DNA from: Olavius sp. associated proteobacterium Delta 1
Lineage (GTDB): Bacteria > Desulfobacterota > Desulfobacteria > Desulfobacterales > JAFDCJ01
DNA: 64,000 bases
Assembly: GCA_902749685.1 (NCBI GenBank)
Contig: CACVKW010000291.1
Location: forward strand, 1-64,000
Reading direction: 5' to 3'
Below, one piece after another: positions 18,806-28,110 of the stretch. The notes under the pieces were generated by a model. The model ran no database searches. It saw nothing but the letters and a program-made list of their open reading frames with translations, and was not told the DNA's origin. The position numbers and the translations under genes were made by a program. Position 1 is the first letter of the stretch; every line of letters begins with the position of its first letter.

Positions 18806-19125
18806 TCAATTTCAAATCAGTTGCGATAAACTTCGGGGAACCTAATTTCAGAATCACACCTTTGGTGATATCAGCTTTTTGGGCAGGAGTCTGAAAAGAT
18901 CATCTCTTAGAGGGACCGGCATCACCTTGAACACCTTTTCCAAACCTTCTCTCCAGCGATAAAAATATAATATCGGCTGTTGGTTTCCCCCCCACCCCAC
19001 CCCCCCCAAAAAAATCGGCCCTAAATTTCCAGGTATCTAAATTTGTAAAAAATAGCTTAAGTTAATACTGAAATATACCGATAAATAATTTGAATACCCT
19101 TTTTTAAGGATTTCAAGGAGAAAAA
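18806..19125. other. Non-coding gap with a C homopolymer tract
   Basis: About 320 bases without a gene. It contains a C-rich run at 18987-19007 (three runs of 4-8 C separated by single A bases) followed by seven A bases. Such tracts are prone to slippage and to sequencing error. A ribosome binding site at the right end belongs to the next gene. Confidence 0.5.
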
Positions 19126-19320
19126 ATGCACCAGGCACTGAAAATATTTTTATTAGCCGCCTGCCTATTGGTTGCCGCATTTTTCGCCAACTATTTTGGG
19201 TATGTATCTATTCCATGGCTGGAATTAAATTCGGTACCAACTTACGAAGGCCAAGCTAAAGCCAAGGACGAGGCTGTGAAACAGGCATTAGAAGTCGAAA
19301 AAGCAAGCAGTTCTGATTGA
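19126..19320 (+). CDS. Small single-pass membrane protein, 64 residues
   Basis: A CAAGGAG ribosome binding site precedes the ATG. Residues 5-28 form one hydrophobic segment (begins LKIFLLAACLLVAAFF), followed by a short polar tail rich in K, E and A. No lipobox is seen, so it is either an anchored protein or a secreted one with an uncleaved signal. No family is recognised and there is no operon partner. Confidence 0.6.
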   Translation: MHQALKIFLLAACLLVAAFFANYFGYVSIPWLELNSVPTYEGQAKAKDEAVKQALEVEKASSSD

Positions 19321-19400
19321 GCCCATCGCAGTCTATTCTATCCTGCTTGCCGCATGCCTCTCAGACTTAGGGCTGGTACTATTTGCGGACAGGGCACTTT

Positions 19401-19859
19401 TTATAGATTACCTGAGAAGGCATAGGCCTTAACCCATTTTACACGCCGGTCCAGCGGCGCTTTGACCATAAAGGGCCGCAAAGTATTTGGCAACAAAGGC
19501 ACTGTTTTACCATCGAGATGCATCTCGATTCGCTTCCAGTCTGTGTTCACTGCCTTTTGATCTTCGTCGAGCCATTCCACCGCGACAACCACGTTTGATT
19601 TAGACCTGGAACCTTGACTGCGCACGCATCCCTTGCAATACATATAATTTTTGTCGGCGGACACTTTAATGTCCTCGACCCAAAGTTTCGGACGCGCATC
19701 ACCCTGGCCTGGGTTTTCCAGCAGAGCCGTGTGCCGAGCCGGCCGCCGCTCAAGCTTGTCTTGTTTCAGCCAATGCTGGCCGCCTGCTCCCCAATGCCAA
19801 CTTTCCTTTTGCTTTTGGACAATATTTGAAAAGGATCGGTTCAGGGCATTTAACTTCAT
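19401..19859 (-). CDS. Hypothetical protein with an FxLYD-like beta domain
   Basis: About 152 residues. GGAGGTG lies five bases before the ATG, a strong signal. The second half alternates strands in the manner of FxLYD or related immunoglobulin-like domains: VVVAVEWLDEDQKAV, then LLPNTLRPFMVKAP and VKWVKAYAFSG at the end. A CKGC pair lies in the middle. No signal peptide is visible. The domain assignment is tentative. Confidence 0.55.
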   Translation of the reverse strand: MKLNALNRSFSNIVQKQKESWHWGAGGQHWLKQDKLERRPARHTALLENPGQGDARPKLWVEDIKVSADKNYMYCKGCVRSQGSRSKSNVVVAVEWLDEDQKAVNTDWKRIEMHLDGKTVPLLPNTLRPFMVKAPLDRRVKWVKAYAFSGNL

Positions 19860-20227
19860 TTTTCACCTCCCGGATTAAGGGTGTCTTCGGATGATACATA
19901 AATTTTCTAGTCAATGTCGATTATCCCCTGACGCTTTCCTTCGCAATGAGCATGCCAAGTTGTAGTTCACTCTAGTAAATATAAATTAAAAACATAACTG
20001 CCTAGTATGTATAAAAAAATTTATGGTTTGGGTTGAGAGGTATGGCTGGCTGTGACGGGTTATTGCCGTGGTAAATGCCAATCCGGTTTACATCTGTGAT
20101 CGGGGGCAGAAATGTAATCGTTTGTTTTAGAGAAATCGTAGCCGAAAATGTAATTGTCGCTGCAGCGACAACCTGGTTGACAATTGGAACTTCACTTTAC
20201 AGTGGTCGGCCCTGCCATGCCTGGGAG

Positions 20228-20587
20228 TTATCCTGATCGCCTGTGACACCTGGCACAGGATGTTGGTCCGGTTCTCTCTCCGGCAGCCTTTTTTTTCTTG
20301 TGACAGGCGATGCAATGCGCTTCCATAACCTGCTTTTTTTTCAACTTCCCTTGCTCTTTTAATTCAGCGATGCTTCCCGCTTTGGCAGGAAATAGATTAT
20401 GGCAGACGTTGCAGTCACCCAGCGCGTTTTGGTGTCGATGGTGCGGGAAGTGAATATCCCTCATTTTACCGCCGTTTATTAAGATGATTTCAGCACCTTT
20501 GTTTTGAGCAGTAACATTGGCTCCAATAATCACTGCGCTGGTCAAGAGTCCGCCGATCACCGACAGGGCAAACCAGTTCTTATTCAA
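20228..20587 (-). CDS. Periplasmic tri-haem c-type cytochrome (c7/c3-like)
   Basis: About 119 residues starting at a TTG (20587) with GGAGG well placed upstream. An N-terminal signal peptide (FALSVIGGLLTSAVIIGANV) is followed by FPHHRHQ, whose histidines probably act as distal ligands, and three CxxCH haem sites: CNVCH, CIACH and CARCH. The layout and size match the small multihaem cytochromes of the c7/class III type that shuttle electrons in the periplasm of sulfate- and metal-reducing Desulfobacterota. No partner oxidoreductase is adjacent. Confidence 0.85.
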   Translation of the reverse strand: MNKNWFALSVIGGLLTSAVIIGANVTAQNKGAEIILINGGKMRDIHFPHHRHQNALGDCNVCHNLFPAKAGSIAELKEQGKLKKKQVMEAHCIACHKKKKAAGERTGPTSCARCHRRSG

Positions 20588-20927
20588 TGAAGACCTCCGC
20601 TTCGGGTAAAATTTAGGCTTTAATTACCACGAAAACACAAGGATTCGAAAGCACATTTTGAGTGTTAATTCCCGGTGATAATTGTCATCCGAAAATGCTT
20701 TAGCCAATTTATTGACGAATAGAGTCAAGTTTTATTCATATTGACCGATATATAGCCATGAGGTGATTTTCCATAACATTAGAATGATAGGGGCATACTG
20801 GAGAACTATATACAATTAAGGGGGCTGCCATCGGCAAGAAATGCCGCATGGCATAATTGTTGCTCAACCTGCTTGGGGGTTCGGGGAACAGCAGATATCA
20901 TTATGAGATTTTAAGCAGAATCTTTAC
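20588..20927. other. Non-coding gap
   Basis: About 340 AT-rich bases between divergent genes. It should hold promoters for both, but none stands out. No hairpin or repeat was seen. Confidence 0.4.
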
Positions 20928-22064
20928 ATGTTGGCCTCACAAAGTATTGCCACCGGGGAGGATGCAAGGCCGATGAACGATTTCGTCGGGAGCCAACAGT
21001 TTCCAGATAACGATCGATTTGAAAACTTTCCTTTTATGCCTTGTGATTTCAAGGAGGCAAACAGCTGGGCTGAGCAAAAATATCAGGCCGGTGAATTCAC
21101 TGCGTTAGTTGCGATATTTGATAATATCCCACCTGATTTAAAAAACAGCCTGGAACAGCTGGTCGCAGTGGGATACTGTAAAAACCTCTTCTTATCAAAT
21201 TTTTTCGAAGCCTCATTGCTGTTACTCTCCAGCGGGACCCTCACGAGCCTAAAATCATTGGCTGAGGCATCTAAAGAACTATATGCCGAATATTGTTCAA
21301 CAACAGAACGCAAGCGAGCGTGTGATTTTGTTTCATGCCGCAACCCCGATGATATTGTCGTTCTGGTATTAAAGTCCGGGACACTCGTCGGATCAATGAC
21401 GCTATACCCTTTTAATAACAGAGAGAATATGCCGAGTTTGTCCTACCTGAATTTAGGTGCCGCGCAGAACCGATTGCTCAATGTGCCGGCATTGGAGGTA
21501 GGCAGACTAGCCAAGGCTGCCACACTTGACGATCATGCTGAAAATTCCAGTTCCGGATTATTAAAAACTGTTTGGATAGCCGCTGCATTTCTTGTTGCAA
21601 GGGATTTTGTAAAAGATAATGGCCTGCTATATCACCCAAAATCATATGTTTGTGGAGATACTTATGGGTCTCTTATCGCTAGCTTGAAGCACTTTTTCCC
21701 AATAGAAACTGTGCCATCATCATTAAGGGCTGATATTCTGGAAGAGAATAGCGTCGCCCGCCATGTTGCGATTTACTTTTTGCAGCGTCAGGTCCTGGGG
21801 TCTTTTGAATCAGCTGATGATTTTATTGAAGCGATAAATGAAATATCAAATTGTAATCCCAAGATAGCACATCGAATTTTAGAGCTTATGGAAGCAGGGT
21901 TGAAAAAAATGGGTATCACTTCGCTGCAAAAATTCGACGCCCAAAAATTCAAAATCGATTTTTTTTATTTTCCCTTACACCACGAGCAGACCATTAAGGG
22001 TTTAAACAGGCTGGAAAAGGTAATCCTTAAATTATCAGCCCATCGATCCATGCGCCTGCATTAG
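20928..22064 (+). CDS. GNAT-fold acyltransferase-like protein (N-acyl amino acid synthase / LuxI-related)
   Basis: About 378 residues; the start is uncertain, because M16 at 20973 has a somewhat better upstream sequence. The central part has the pattern of FeeM/LuxI-type acyl synthases: a strand-turn-strand SGTLVGSMTLYP (residues 150-161), followed about 30 residues later by ALEVGRLAKAA, with E190 and R193 in the position of the conserved E-x-x-R of this superfamily. Members join an acyl chain from acyl-ACP to an amine. The flanking N- and C-terminal regions are unlike known synthases, so substrate and product are unknown. It is convergent with a hybrid histidine kinase gene. The assignment is by motif only. 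Confidence 0.5.
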   Translation: MLASQSIATGEDARPMNDFVGSQQFPDNDRFENFPFMPCDFKEANSWAEQKYQAGEFTALVAIFDNIPPDLKNSLEQLVAVGYCKNLFLSNFFEASLLLLSSGTLTSLKSLAEASKELYAEYCSTTERKRACDFVSCRNPDDIVVLVLKSGTLVGSMTLYPFNNRENMPSLSYLNLGAAQNRLLNVPALEVGRLAKAATLDDHAENSSSGLLKTVWIAAAFLVARDFVKDNGLLYHPKSYVCGDTYGSLIASLKHFFPIETVPSSLRADILEENSVARHVAIYFLQRQVLGSFESADDFIEAINEISNCNPKIAHRILELMEAGLKKMGITSLQKFDAQKFKIDFFYFPLHHEQTIKGLNRLEKVILKLSAHRSMRLH

Positions 22065-22212
22065 CGAGCCGAATTGCAGGAGTCTTTTTTCTAATGCCGA
22101 AAACTTGATCTTTTGGAGCCGGTCATTCCCGGTGTCGTCGAAAATGCAGTCTTCGAATGCCATGGGGTGCGGCAAAAATCGGCATGTTGTAATTCTGGTC
22201 CAGGATTCTCAA

Positions 22213-24204
22213 CTAGCCTGAGTTCAATACATCGCGTAATATCCAGCTGAGTTCCTCAATTCTATAAGGCTTGGCAACAACGCCTTTAAAGCCGAATTTC
22301 TTGAAATTGGACATTATCGGGTCATTGGAATACCCGCTGGATACAACAGCTTTTGCCTGTGGATCAATTTCCAACAATTTTTCGATGGCCTCTTTGCCAC
22401 CCATTCCACCCGGTATGGTCAAATCCATAATGACCGCATCAAATGTCAGACCGCTTTCTTGGGCTTGCTTGTATTGTTTAATGGCCTCGGCTCCATCCGG
22501 AACGCAGTGGACCTCATAGCCCAATTCAAGCAGCATTCGCGCGGCGACTTTTCTCAGGGTTTCTTCATCATCCATTACGAGGATTCTTCCGTCGCCCCCA
22601 GCGGGAAGAGCCTCTTGATCACCAGCTTTTTCGGGCTCCTCTTCTGTGGCCGGAAGATATATTGTGAAAGTTGTTCCCCTGCCGACTTCGGAGTCCACTG
22701 TAATGTGTCCGTCATGTCGCTTGATGGTCGTATATGTCATCGTCAGTCCGAGTCCACTTCCTTTGGACTTGGTCGTAAAATAGGGGTCAAATATTTGCGG
22801 CATATTTATCTGCGAAATGCCTTCGCCCGGGTCCTGGATCTTTATTACGACATATCGTCCCGGAATCAGTGGTAAACCCAAAATTTTTTCGATCGTAATA
22901 TTATCGGCTATCAGCCTGATTTCACCGCCGCTGGACATGGACTGCATCGCATTGATGACCAGATTGTTGATCACCTGACTGAACTGCCCGATGTCCACTT
23001 TAACCGGCCAGAGGTTTTCTGTGATATTAAATTTACATCTTACCTTTGATCCTCGCAGGGTAAAAGCAGTGGATTCCTTTAAAACTTCAGCAATGCTGGC
23101 AGCTTTTCTAACCGGGGCTCCGCCTTTTGAAAATACCAACAACTGCCGGGTCAGGGCACTGGCCTTGGCGGCGACCCGCAACGCCTCATTCAGGGATTCC
23201 ATAATGTTCTCACCACGCTCAGCTTCAAGCTTTGCCAGCGAAATATTCCCCATAATACCAGAAAGAAGATTATTAAAATCATGGCCAATGCCTCCGGCCA
23301 GTACACCCAGAGATTCCAGCTTTTGAGCTTTGCTTCGTTCTTGTTCAAGATGTTTTCGATTTGTGATGTCATGGGCTATGACCGTCACGCTGACCGGCGT
23401 ATCATTTTCATATTTTATACTTGTATTGACAAGGATCCAAAGCCTTCGCTGGTTTTTGCCGATGATTTCATATTCGGCCATATCCGGGACGGCTTCACGA
23501 TTTTGAATTTTCTGATACCGTGCAAGATTTTTTTCGAGACTCTCCTGGGTGAGAAGGTCCGTGAAATTCAGATTGAGAAATTCCTCCTTCGTATATCCTG
23601 TATATTGACACATCACATCATTTGAACTGATAAACTGACCATTTGTTAAATCTATTTCATAAATACCAGCAGGTGCGTGATCGACAAGCAGCTGATATCT
23701 TCCTTCGCTTTGCTGCAATGCCTTCTCGGCAATTTTACGCTCGGTAACGTCATTCAGAAAGCACAGGATGGCAGGTTTGGTCATGACGGTCGTGTTGAGA
23801 AGTTTCGTTTCCAGCCATCTGATGTCGTCATTTTTACGGGTGATCCTGCAGGTGAAAACCTCTGGTTTTTTAGCTTTATCGCGAATTTGGATATCATCGA
23901 ATGTAATCTGCTTGCGATCATCAGGATGGATTAAATCAATCAAGGGCCTGTCGCTTAATTCTTTTCTTGAATAACCTGTAAATTCGGAGGCCCGGGTATT
24001 TGCATACCGGATTTTATTGTTTTGAATCACCAGGATGGCCTCACTGGCCTGTTCGACCAGGGTGCGATACAACTCATCATTATGCTTTAGCGGGTGGATT
24101 TTTTCAGGACGATTCGATGAGGTATTATCGAAGTCTTTGATTTTTTGACGCAAATCGGCTATTTCATCAAGAAGCTGTTTTTTTGTTTTATCTATGTCTT
24201 TCAT
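22213..24204 (-). CDS. Hybrid sensor histidine kinase (PAS-PAS-HisKA-HATPase-REC)
   Basis: 663 residues with no membrane segment, so a cytoplasmic sensor. An N-terminal coiled stretch is followed by two PAS domains (about 45-160 and 165-285). The phosphorylated histidine is H308 in GGIGHDFNNLLSG. The ATPase domain shows the N box (NNLVINAMQS), G1 (DPGEGIS), F (IFDPYFTTK) and G2 (GSGLGLT) motifs. A receiver domain (about 540-660) keeps the acidic pocket, phospho-acceptor D594 (VIMDLTIPGG) and the K in AKPYR. This architecture is typical of environmental sensors in Desulfobacterota. No separate response regulator is adjacent. Confidence 0.93.
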   Translation of the reverse strand: MKDIDKTKKQLLDEIADLRQKIKDFDNTSSNRPEKIHPLKHNDELYRTLVEQASEAILVIQNNKIRYANTRASEFTGYSRKELSDRPLIDLIHPDDRKQITFDDIQIRDKAKKPEVFTCRITRKNDDIRWLETKLLNTTVMTKPAILCFLNDVTERKIAEKALQQSEGRYQLLVDHAPAGIYEIDLTNGQFISSNDVMCQYTGYTKEEFLNLNFTDLLTQESLEKNLARYQKIQNREAVPDMAEYEIIGKNQRRLWILVNTSIKYENDTPVSVTVIAHDITNRKHLEQERSKAQKLESLGVLAGGIGHDFNNLLSGIMGNISLAKLEAERGENIMESLNEALRVAAKASALTRQLLVFSKGGAPVRKAASIAEVLKESTAFTLRGSKVRCKFNITENLWPVKVDIGQFSQVINNLVINAMQSMSSGGEIRLIADNITIEKILGLPLIPGRYVVIKIQDPGEGISQINMPQIFDPYFTTKSKGSGLGLTMTYTTIKRHDGHITVDSEVGRGTTFTIYLPATEEEPEKAGDQEALPAGGDGRILVMDDEETLRKVAARMLLELGYEVHCVPDGAEAIKQYKQAQESGLTFDAVIMDLTIPGGMGGKEAIEKLLEIDPQAKAVVSSGYSNDPIMSNFKKFGFKGVVAKPYRIEELSWILRDVLNSG

Positions 24205-24380
24205 TTTTCGCAGGTAAGCATTTATGCTGGCGGGCTCGGAATTAAAGGACAGGGAATAATAATGGATTTTAGTGCAAAAGCGGCTACTGTGTCAAGCGGG
24301 GAGATGATGCGTGCACGGTAACGTCAAAGCAAGTTTTAGACATCATATAGGCTAAATGGTATACTTGAAAGGAGGTCGTT

Positions 24381-25847
24381 ATGATCCAGTCATCTTTTAA
24401 TCAGAACCGGTCCGTGTTTTTTCGAGTGCTCAGCGATGATCAAATCTGGGAGATTAAACGCGCAGCGTTTGACATCCTGCAAAAGACCGGTGCTAAAATC
24501 CTGCATAAAGAAGCGCGCCAAATGCTCAAAAAAGCCGGAGCCATTGTTAAGGATGATGTGGTGAAGATTCCCGAGTATGTAGTTCAGGAATGCATTCAGT
24601 CCGCCCCGAAAGGCATAACGATCTTTGATAGAAATAAAAATCGCGCCCTGGAGGTGGAAGGGCGCAAAAGCTACTACGGCACGTCAACCGCTAGCCCCAA
24701 TACGAGGGATGCGCTGACCGGCGAGATTCATGAGACGCGCGTAAAAGACATCGCACGCGGAGCGATGGTGGCAGATGCCCTGCCGAACATTGACTGGGTG
24801 ATGCCCATGGGATCCAGTCAGGATGTTCCCGCTTTCGCGGCTGATGTGCATGAATTCGAGGCCGTGGTAAAAAATACGACCAAGCCCCTGGTATTCATCG
24901 GTTATTCCAAAAGGGGTTTTGAGTTGGTTTACGAAATGGCGGCCGCGGTCGCGGGCGGTATCGACAAATTAAGAGCATATCCCTTTTTAATCGCCTACCC
25001 GGAGCCGATTACGCCGCTGGTTTTTCCCCCTGAAGTGGTGGACCGGATGTTTATTGCGGCCGATTTATTTATGCCGCAAATTCCCGGACCTACCCAGCAG
25101 CTAGGCGCAACCGCTCCCGTCACGCTGGCCGGTGCGCTGGCGCTTGCTATCGCGGAAGGTCTATTGAGCTTAACTTTAGTGCAACTTCGCCGAACCGGTG
25201 CGCCGTGTTTTCTCAGCGCCAATGTCTCCGGATTTGATATGGCTACCACGACCCTCAGCATTGCTTCGCCGGAGATGAGTCTGGGCCTGTCAGCCCAGGC
25301 CGAGGTTGCCCAATCTTTCGGCCTGCCCTCCTGGGGACTGGCCGGAGCCACCGATTCAAAGCTCCTTGATGCCCAGGCCGGCATTGAAAGTGCATTTTCT
25401 ATACTGGCCCAGGGCCTTGGCGGATTGAATTTAATTCATGATGTCGGCTACATGAACGGCGGGATGATCTGTTCGGCTGAAATGCTGGTGCTCGGCAATG
25501 AGGTCGTGGGAATGGCCAAGCGCTTTATTCGGGGGATCGAGGTAACCCCCGAGACCTTGGCGCGGGATGTTATCCAAAAGGTCGGCCCCGGCGGAAACTT
25601 CCTTCAGGAAGAGCACACCTTTCGCCATTTTCGGCAAGAGCTCTGGATGCCAACCTTAATGAGCCGGCAACCATATGGAATCTGGCAACAGGAAGGATCC
25701 AAGGATATGGCTGTGCGCGTGCAGGAAAAAGTAAAAGAGATTCTGGAATCCCATAAGAATTCGCAGTTGCCTGATAACACGTTATCCGCCCTTGAAAAAT
25801 TAAAACTTGACGGTGAGAAAGAGTTGACCGAGCGCTATTCCGGGTAA
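24381..25847 (+). CDS. Trimethylamine methyltransferase (MttB) family protein, non-pyrrolysine
   Basis: About 488 residues with GAAAGGAGG before the ATG. The protein is co-linear with MttB-superfamily corrinoid-dependent methyltransferases. It is full length with no in-frame amber codon, so it belongs to the non-pyrrolysine branch, whose members demethylate quaternary amines such as glycine betaine, carnitine or proline betaine, passing the methyl group to a corrinoid protein. No corrinoid protein or reductive activase is encoded alongside. The downstream neighbours (a fumarylacetoacetate-hydrolase family gene and a MetE-like gene) could belong to the same metabolic theme, but this is inference. 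Confidence 0.88.
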   Translation: MIQSSFNQNRSVFFRVLSDDQIWEIKRAAFDILQKTGAKILHKEARQMLKKAGAIVKDDVVKIPEYVVQECIQSAPKGITIFDRNKNRALEVEGRKSYYGTSTASPNTRDALTGEIHETRVKDIARGAMVADALPNIDWVMPMGSSQDVPAFAADVHEFEAVVKNTTKPLVFIGYSKRGFELVYEMAAAVAGGIDKLRAYPFLIAYPEPITPLVFPPEVVDRMFIAADLFMPQIPGPTQQLGATAPVTLAGALALAIAEGLLSLTLVQLRRTGAPCFLSANVSGFDMATTTLSIASPEMSLGLSAQAEVAQSFGLPSWGLAGATDSKLLDAQAGIESAFSILAQGLGGLNLIHDVGYMNGGMICSAEMLVLGNEVVGMAKRFIRGIEVTPETLARDVIQKVGPGGNFLQEEHTFRHFRQELWMPTLMSRQPYGIWQQEGSKDMAVRVQEKVKEILESHKNSQLPDNTLSALEKLKLDGEKELTERYSG

Positions 25848-25860
25848 ATTTTTTTCTGAG

Positions 25861-26667
25861 TTATTTGTGAAGTTCAACGGGATTGCGCAAGGTCCCTATG
25901 CCTTCGACAGTTACTTCAACGGTATCACCGGGCATCAGAAAGACAGGTGGTTTGCGGGTGAATCCCACACCGCTGGGCGTTCCGGTAAGAATCACTGATC
26001 CGGGCAGCAGGGTGGCCCCGGTTGAAAGATAAGAAATCAGTTCGGTGACCGGAAAAATCATATCCGACGTGTTGGCATCCTGCATAATCTGACCGTTGAG
26101 AACACAGGTCAGGCGCAGATTCTGAGGATCTTTAAGCTCATCGGCCGTCACCAGCTCGGGTCCTAACGGGCAAAAGGTGTCAAAACTCTTGCCCCGCACC
26201 CATTGCCCCGCACCCCGTTTTCCCTGCCAGCGCCGGGCGGAAACATCGTTGGCCGCCGTGTATCCAAGTACATAATTTAAGGCCTCGGCGGCGGGAACAT
26301 CTTTGGCCGCTTTACCGATGACCACGGCCAGCTCAGTTTCATAATCCACCTCCGGCGGCTCCATACAGGAGGGGTGCAACAGGATTGGATCTGCGGGATT
26401 GGTTACCGCAGCCGGATTTTTCATGAAAAGCACCGGATACCTGGGAGTTTCCATGCCGGTTTCCTGGGCATGCTTATGATAATTTAGCCCAATGCCGAAC
26501 ACAGCAGGGGGCACCACGGGAGCCAGAAGCTTTTTGACCCCGCAGGACGCGCCGGTTGCTTTTAGGCCCGTGAATAAATCCCCCTCCAGCAGATCGACGG
26601 CCTCATTATTATAATTACGGCCGTAACAAATCTGACCCTTGTCATCAACAAATCTGACGATACGCAT
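25861..26667 (-). CDS. Fumarylacetoacetate hydrolase family protein
   Basis: About 268 residues with AAAGGA upstream of the ATG. The family's metal-binding triad region is visible as EPPEVDYETELAVVIGK, followed by GYTAANDVSAR and the C-terminal LTGTPSGVGFTRKPP. Relatives split C-C bonds in acylpyruvates or 2-hydroxyhepta-2,4-dienedioates, or act as oxaloacetate decarboxylases or tautomerases, so the substrate is undefined. It is convergent with the MttB-like gene, with stop codons only about 15 bases apart. A perfect inverted repeat lies just upstream of its start. Confidence 0.87.
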   Translation of the reverse strand: MRIVRFVDDKGQICYGRNYNNEAVDLLEGDLFTGLKATGASCGVKKLLAPVVPPAVFGIGLNYHKHAQETGMETPRYPVLFMKNPAAVTNPADPILLHPSCMEPPEVDYETELAVVIGKAAKDVPAAEALNYVLGYTAANDVSARRWQGKRGAGQWVRGKSFDTFCPLGPELVTADELKDPQNLRLTCVLNGQIMQDANTSDMIFPVTELISYLSTGATLLPGSVILTGTPSGVGFTRKPPVFLMPGDTVEVTVEGIGTLRNPVELHK

Positions 26668-26684
26668 AGATTATCCTTTCTCGT

Positions 26685-26713
26685 ATCTAATTGAGAAAAA
26701 CGTTCAATTAGAT
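26685..26713. promoter_or_regulatory. Perfect 10-base inverted repeat upstream of the FAH-family gene
   Basis: ATCTAATTGA and its exact reverse complement TCAATTAGAT are separated by nine bases, 18-46 bases upstream of the FAH-family start. The word AAAAACGTTCA also occurs twice (about 26696 and 26736). The position and symmetry suggest an operator; it has no U-run and would be a poor terminator. Confidence 0.4.
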
Positions 26714-26934
26714 GTTATAAGTTATTCTTTATCAAAAACGTTCACCTTCCCGGCACCTGCATGTATTGGCATCATGTTGTCAAAACAAACCCCGCAACGA
26801 TCCGATGTCAGTTTCATTTTAATACTTGACCAAATATAAAAATTAGATTTTAAAGTCAAGATGATTACATTACAAGGCAAGTCAACTTAAGTTCGGAAAT
26901 TGTTGGAACATGAAATATACAAAGGAGAATCCGT

Positions 26935-27951
26935 ATGCTTGATACCACCATTGCGGGCAGCTTGCCCAAGCCGGAATGGCTGGCCGAACCTGAAAAGCTA
27001 TGGGCTGCCTGGCGTTTTGAGGGCGAGGAGCTTAAACGAGCCCAGGAGCGCGCCGCCGCCGAGTGGCTAAGACACCAGGAAGCAGCCGGCATTGATATCG
27101 TTACCGACGGCGAGCAGTTTCGCATTCACTTCGTGCACGGATTTTTGGAGCACATCAAGGGCATCGATTGGGAGAAGAAAACCGCCATGGGGATTCGTGA
27201 CAACCGCTATACCGTTCAGGTTCCCACCGTCACCGGTCCGGTTTCACGGCCACAATCCGTGCATCTGGATGAAGTTCGCTTTATGCGGGCCCGGACCACC
27301 CGCAAGCTGAAGTTCACCCTGCCCGGGCCCATGACAATATGCGACACCATTGCTGACGATTATTTCGAAAGCCGCCCGGATATGGCCTTGGCATTTGCCG
27401 GGATATTAAACGAGGAAGTCCGCGAACTGGCCGCTGCCGGGGTGGACGTGGTCCAGTTCGATGAGCCAGCTTTCAATGTTTTCATGGATGATGTCAAAAG
27501 CTGGGGTATCGCTGCCTTAGATCGTGCGGTCGAGGGTTTGGCCTGCACAACCGCCGTGCATATATGCTACGGTTACGGCATCGAGGAAAATTTGCGCTGG
27601 AAAGATACCTTGGGCGACGAGTGGCGGCAGTACGAAGAAATTTTTCCGGCTTTGAACACCAGTCGTATCGACCAGATATCCCTTGAGTGCGCCGAATCCC
27701 GGGTACCGCTTTCACTCATGGGCCTTTTGAAGGACAAAGAAGTGATGGTCGGCGCGGTGGCGGTGACGCCGGATAGAGTGGAAACGCCGGAGGAAGTGGC
27801 GGCTACCATTCGTGCGGCCATGCGGTATGTGGATCCAGAAAGATTATACCCCTGCACAAACTGTGGCATGACGCCGATCCCCTATGAAATCGCGCTTGGC
27901 AAGTTAAACAGTCTTGCGGCCGGTGCGGCATTGGTACGAAACAGCCTGTAA
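26935..27951 (+). CDS. Core-MetE-like, cobalamin-independent methionine synthase family protein
   Basis: 338 residues covering only the C-terminal catalytic barrel of MetE, without the N-terminal barrel that binds polyglutamylated methyltetrahydrofolate. The zinc site is intact: H209 and C211 (AVHICYG), E251 (SLEC) and C310 (TNCGM). The substrate aspartate segment VVQFDEPAF is also present. Short core-MetE proteins are known to take a methyl group from a corrinoid protein rather than from folate, but other short paralogues are uncharacterised. It lies 1 kb from an MttB-family gene and on the same strand, so a shared methyl-transfer route is possible. AAAGGAG precedes the ATG. Confidence 0.85.
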   Translation: MLDTTIAGSLPKPEWLAEPEKLWAAWRFEGEELKRAQERAAAEWLRHQEAAGIDIVTDGEQFRIHFVHGFLEHIKGIDWEKKTAMGIRDNRYTVQVPTVTGPVSRPQSVHLDEVRFMRARTTRKLKFTLPGPMTICDTIADDYFESRPDMALAFAGILNEEVRELAAAGVDVVQFDEPAFNVFMDDVKSWGIAALDRAVEGLACTTAVHICYGYGIEENLRWKDTLGDEWRQYEEIFPALNTSRIDQISLECAESRVPLSLMGLLKDKEVMVGAVAVTPDRVETPEEVAATIRAAMRYVDPERLYPCTNCGMTPIPYEIALGKLNSLAAGAALVRNSL

Positions 27952-28110
27952 ACCTTAGCGCTGCAACATTGCGGTAAACGCCATATTACGCTTGGCACAG
28001 CGGCAGTGCTAAAACCCGGACTGAGCGGTTTCCGGCGAAATCCCTTGTCTATCCGGACAAATACCCGGCCGGGGCAGAATCTCGAGAAAATCGCCCAATA
28101 ATGATAACGG

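Noticed and set aside
18987..19007. C-rich tract considered as a G-quadruplex or phase-variation site
   Set aside because: It lies more than 100 bases from the next start and outside any coding frame, so no effect on a gene can be argued; a sequencing artefact is possible.
24381..25847. Possible pyrrolysine codon in the MttB-like gene
   Set aside because: The 488-codon frame has no internal amber stop and reaches full family length, so it belongs to the non-pyrrolysine branch.
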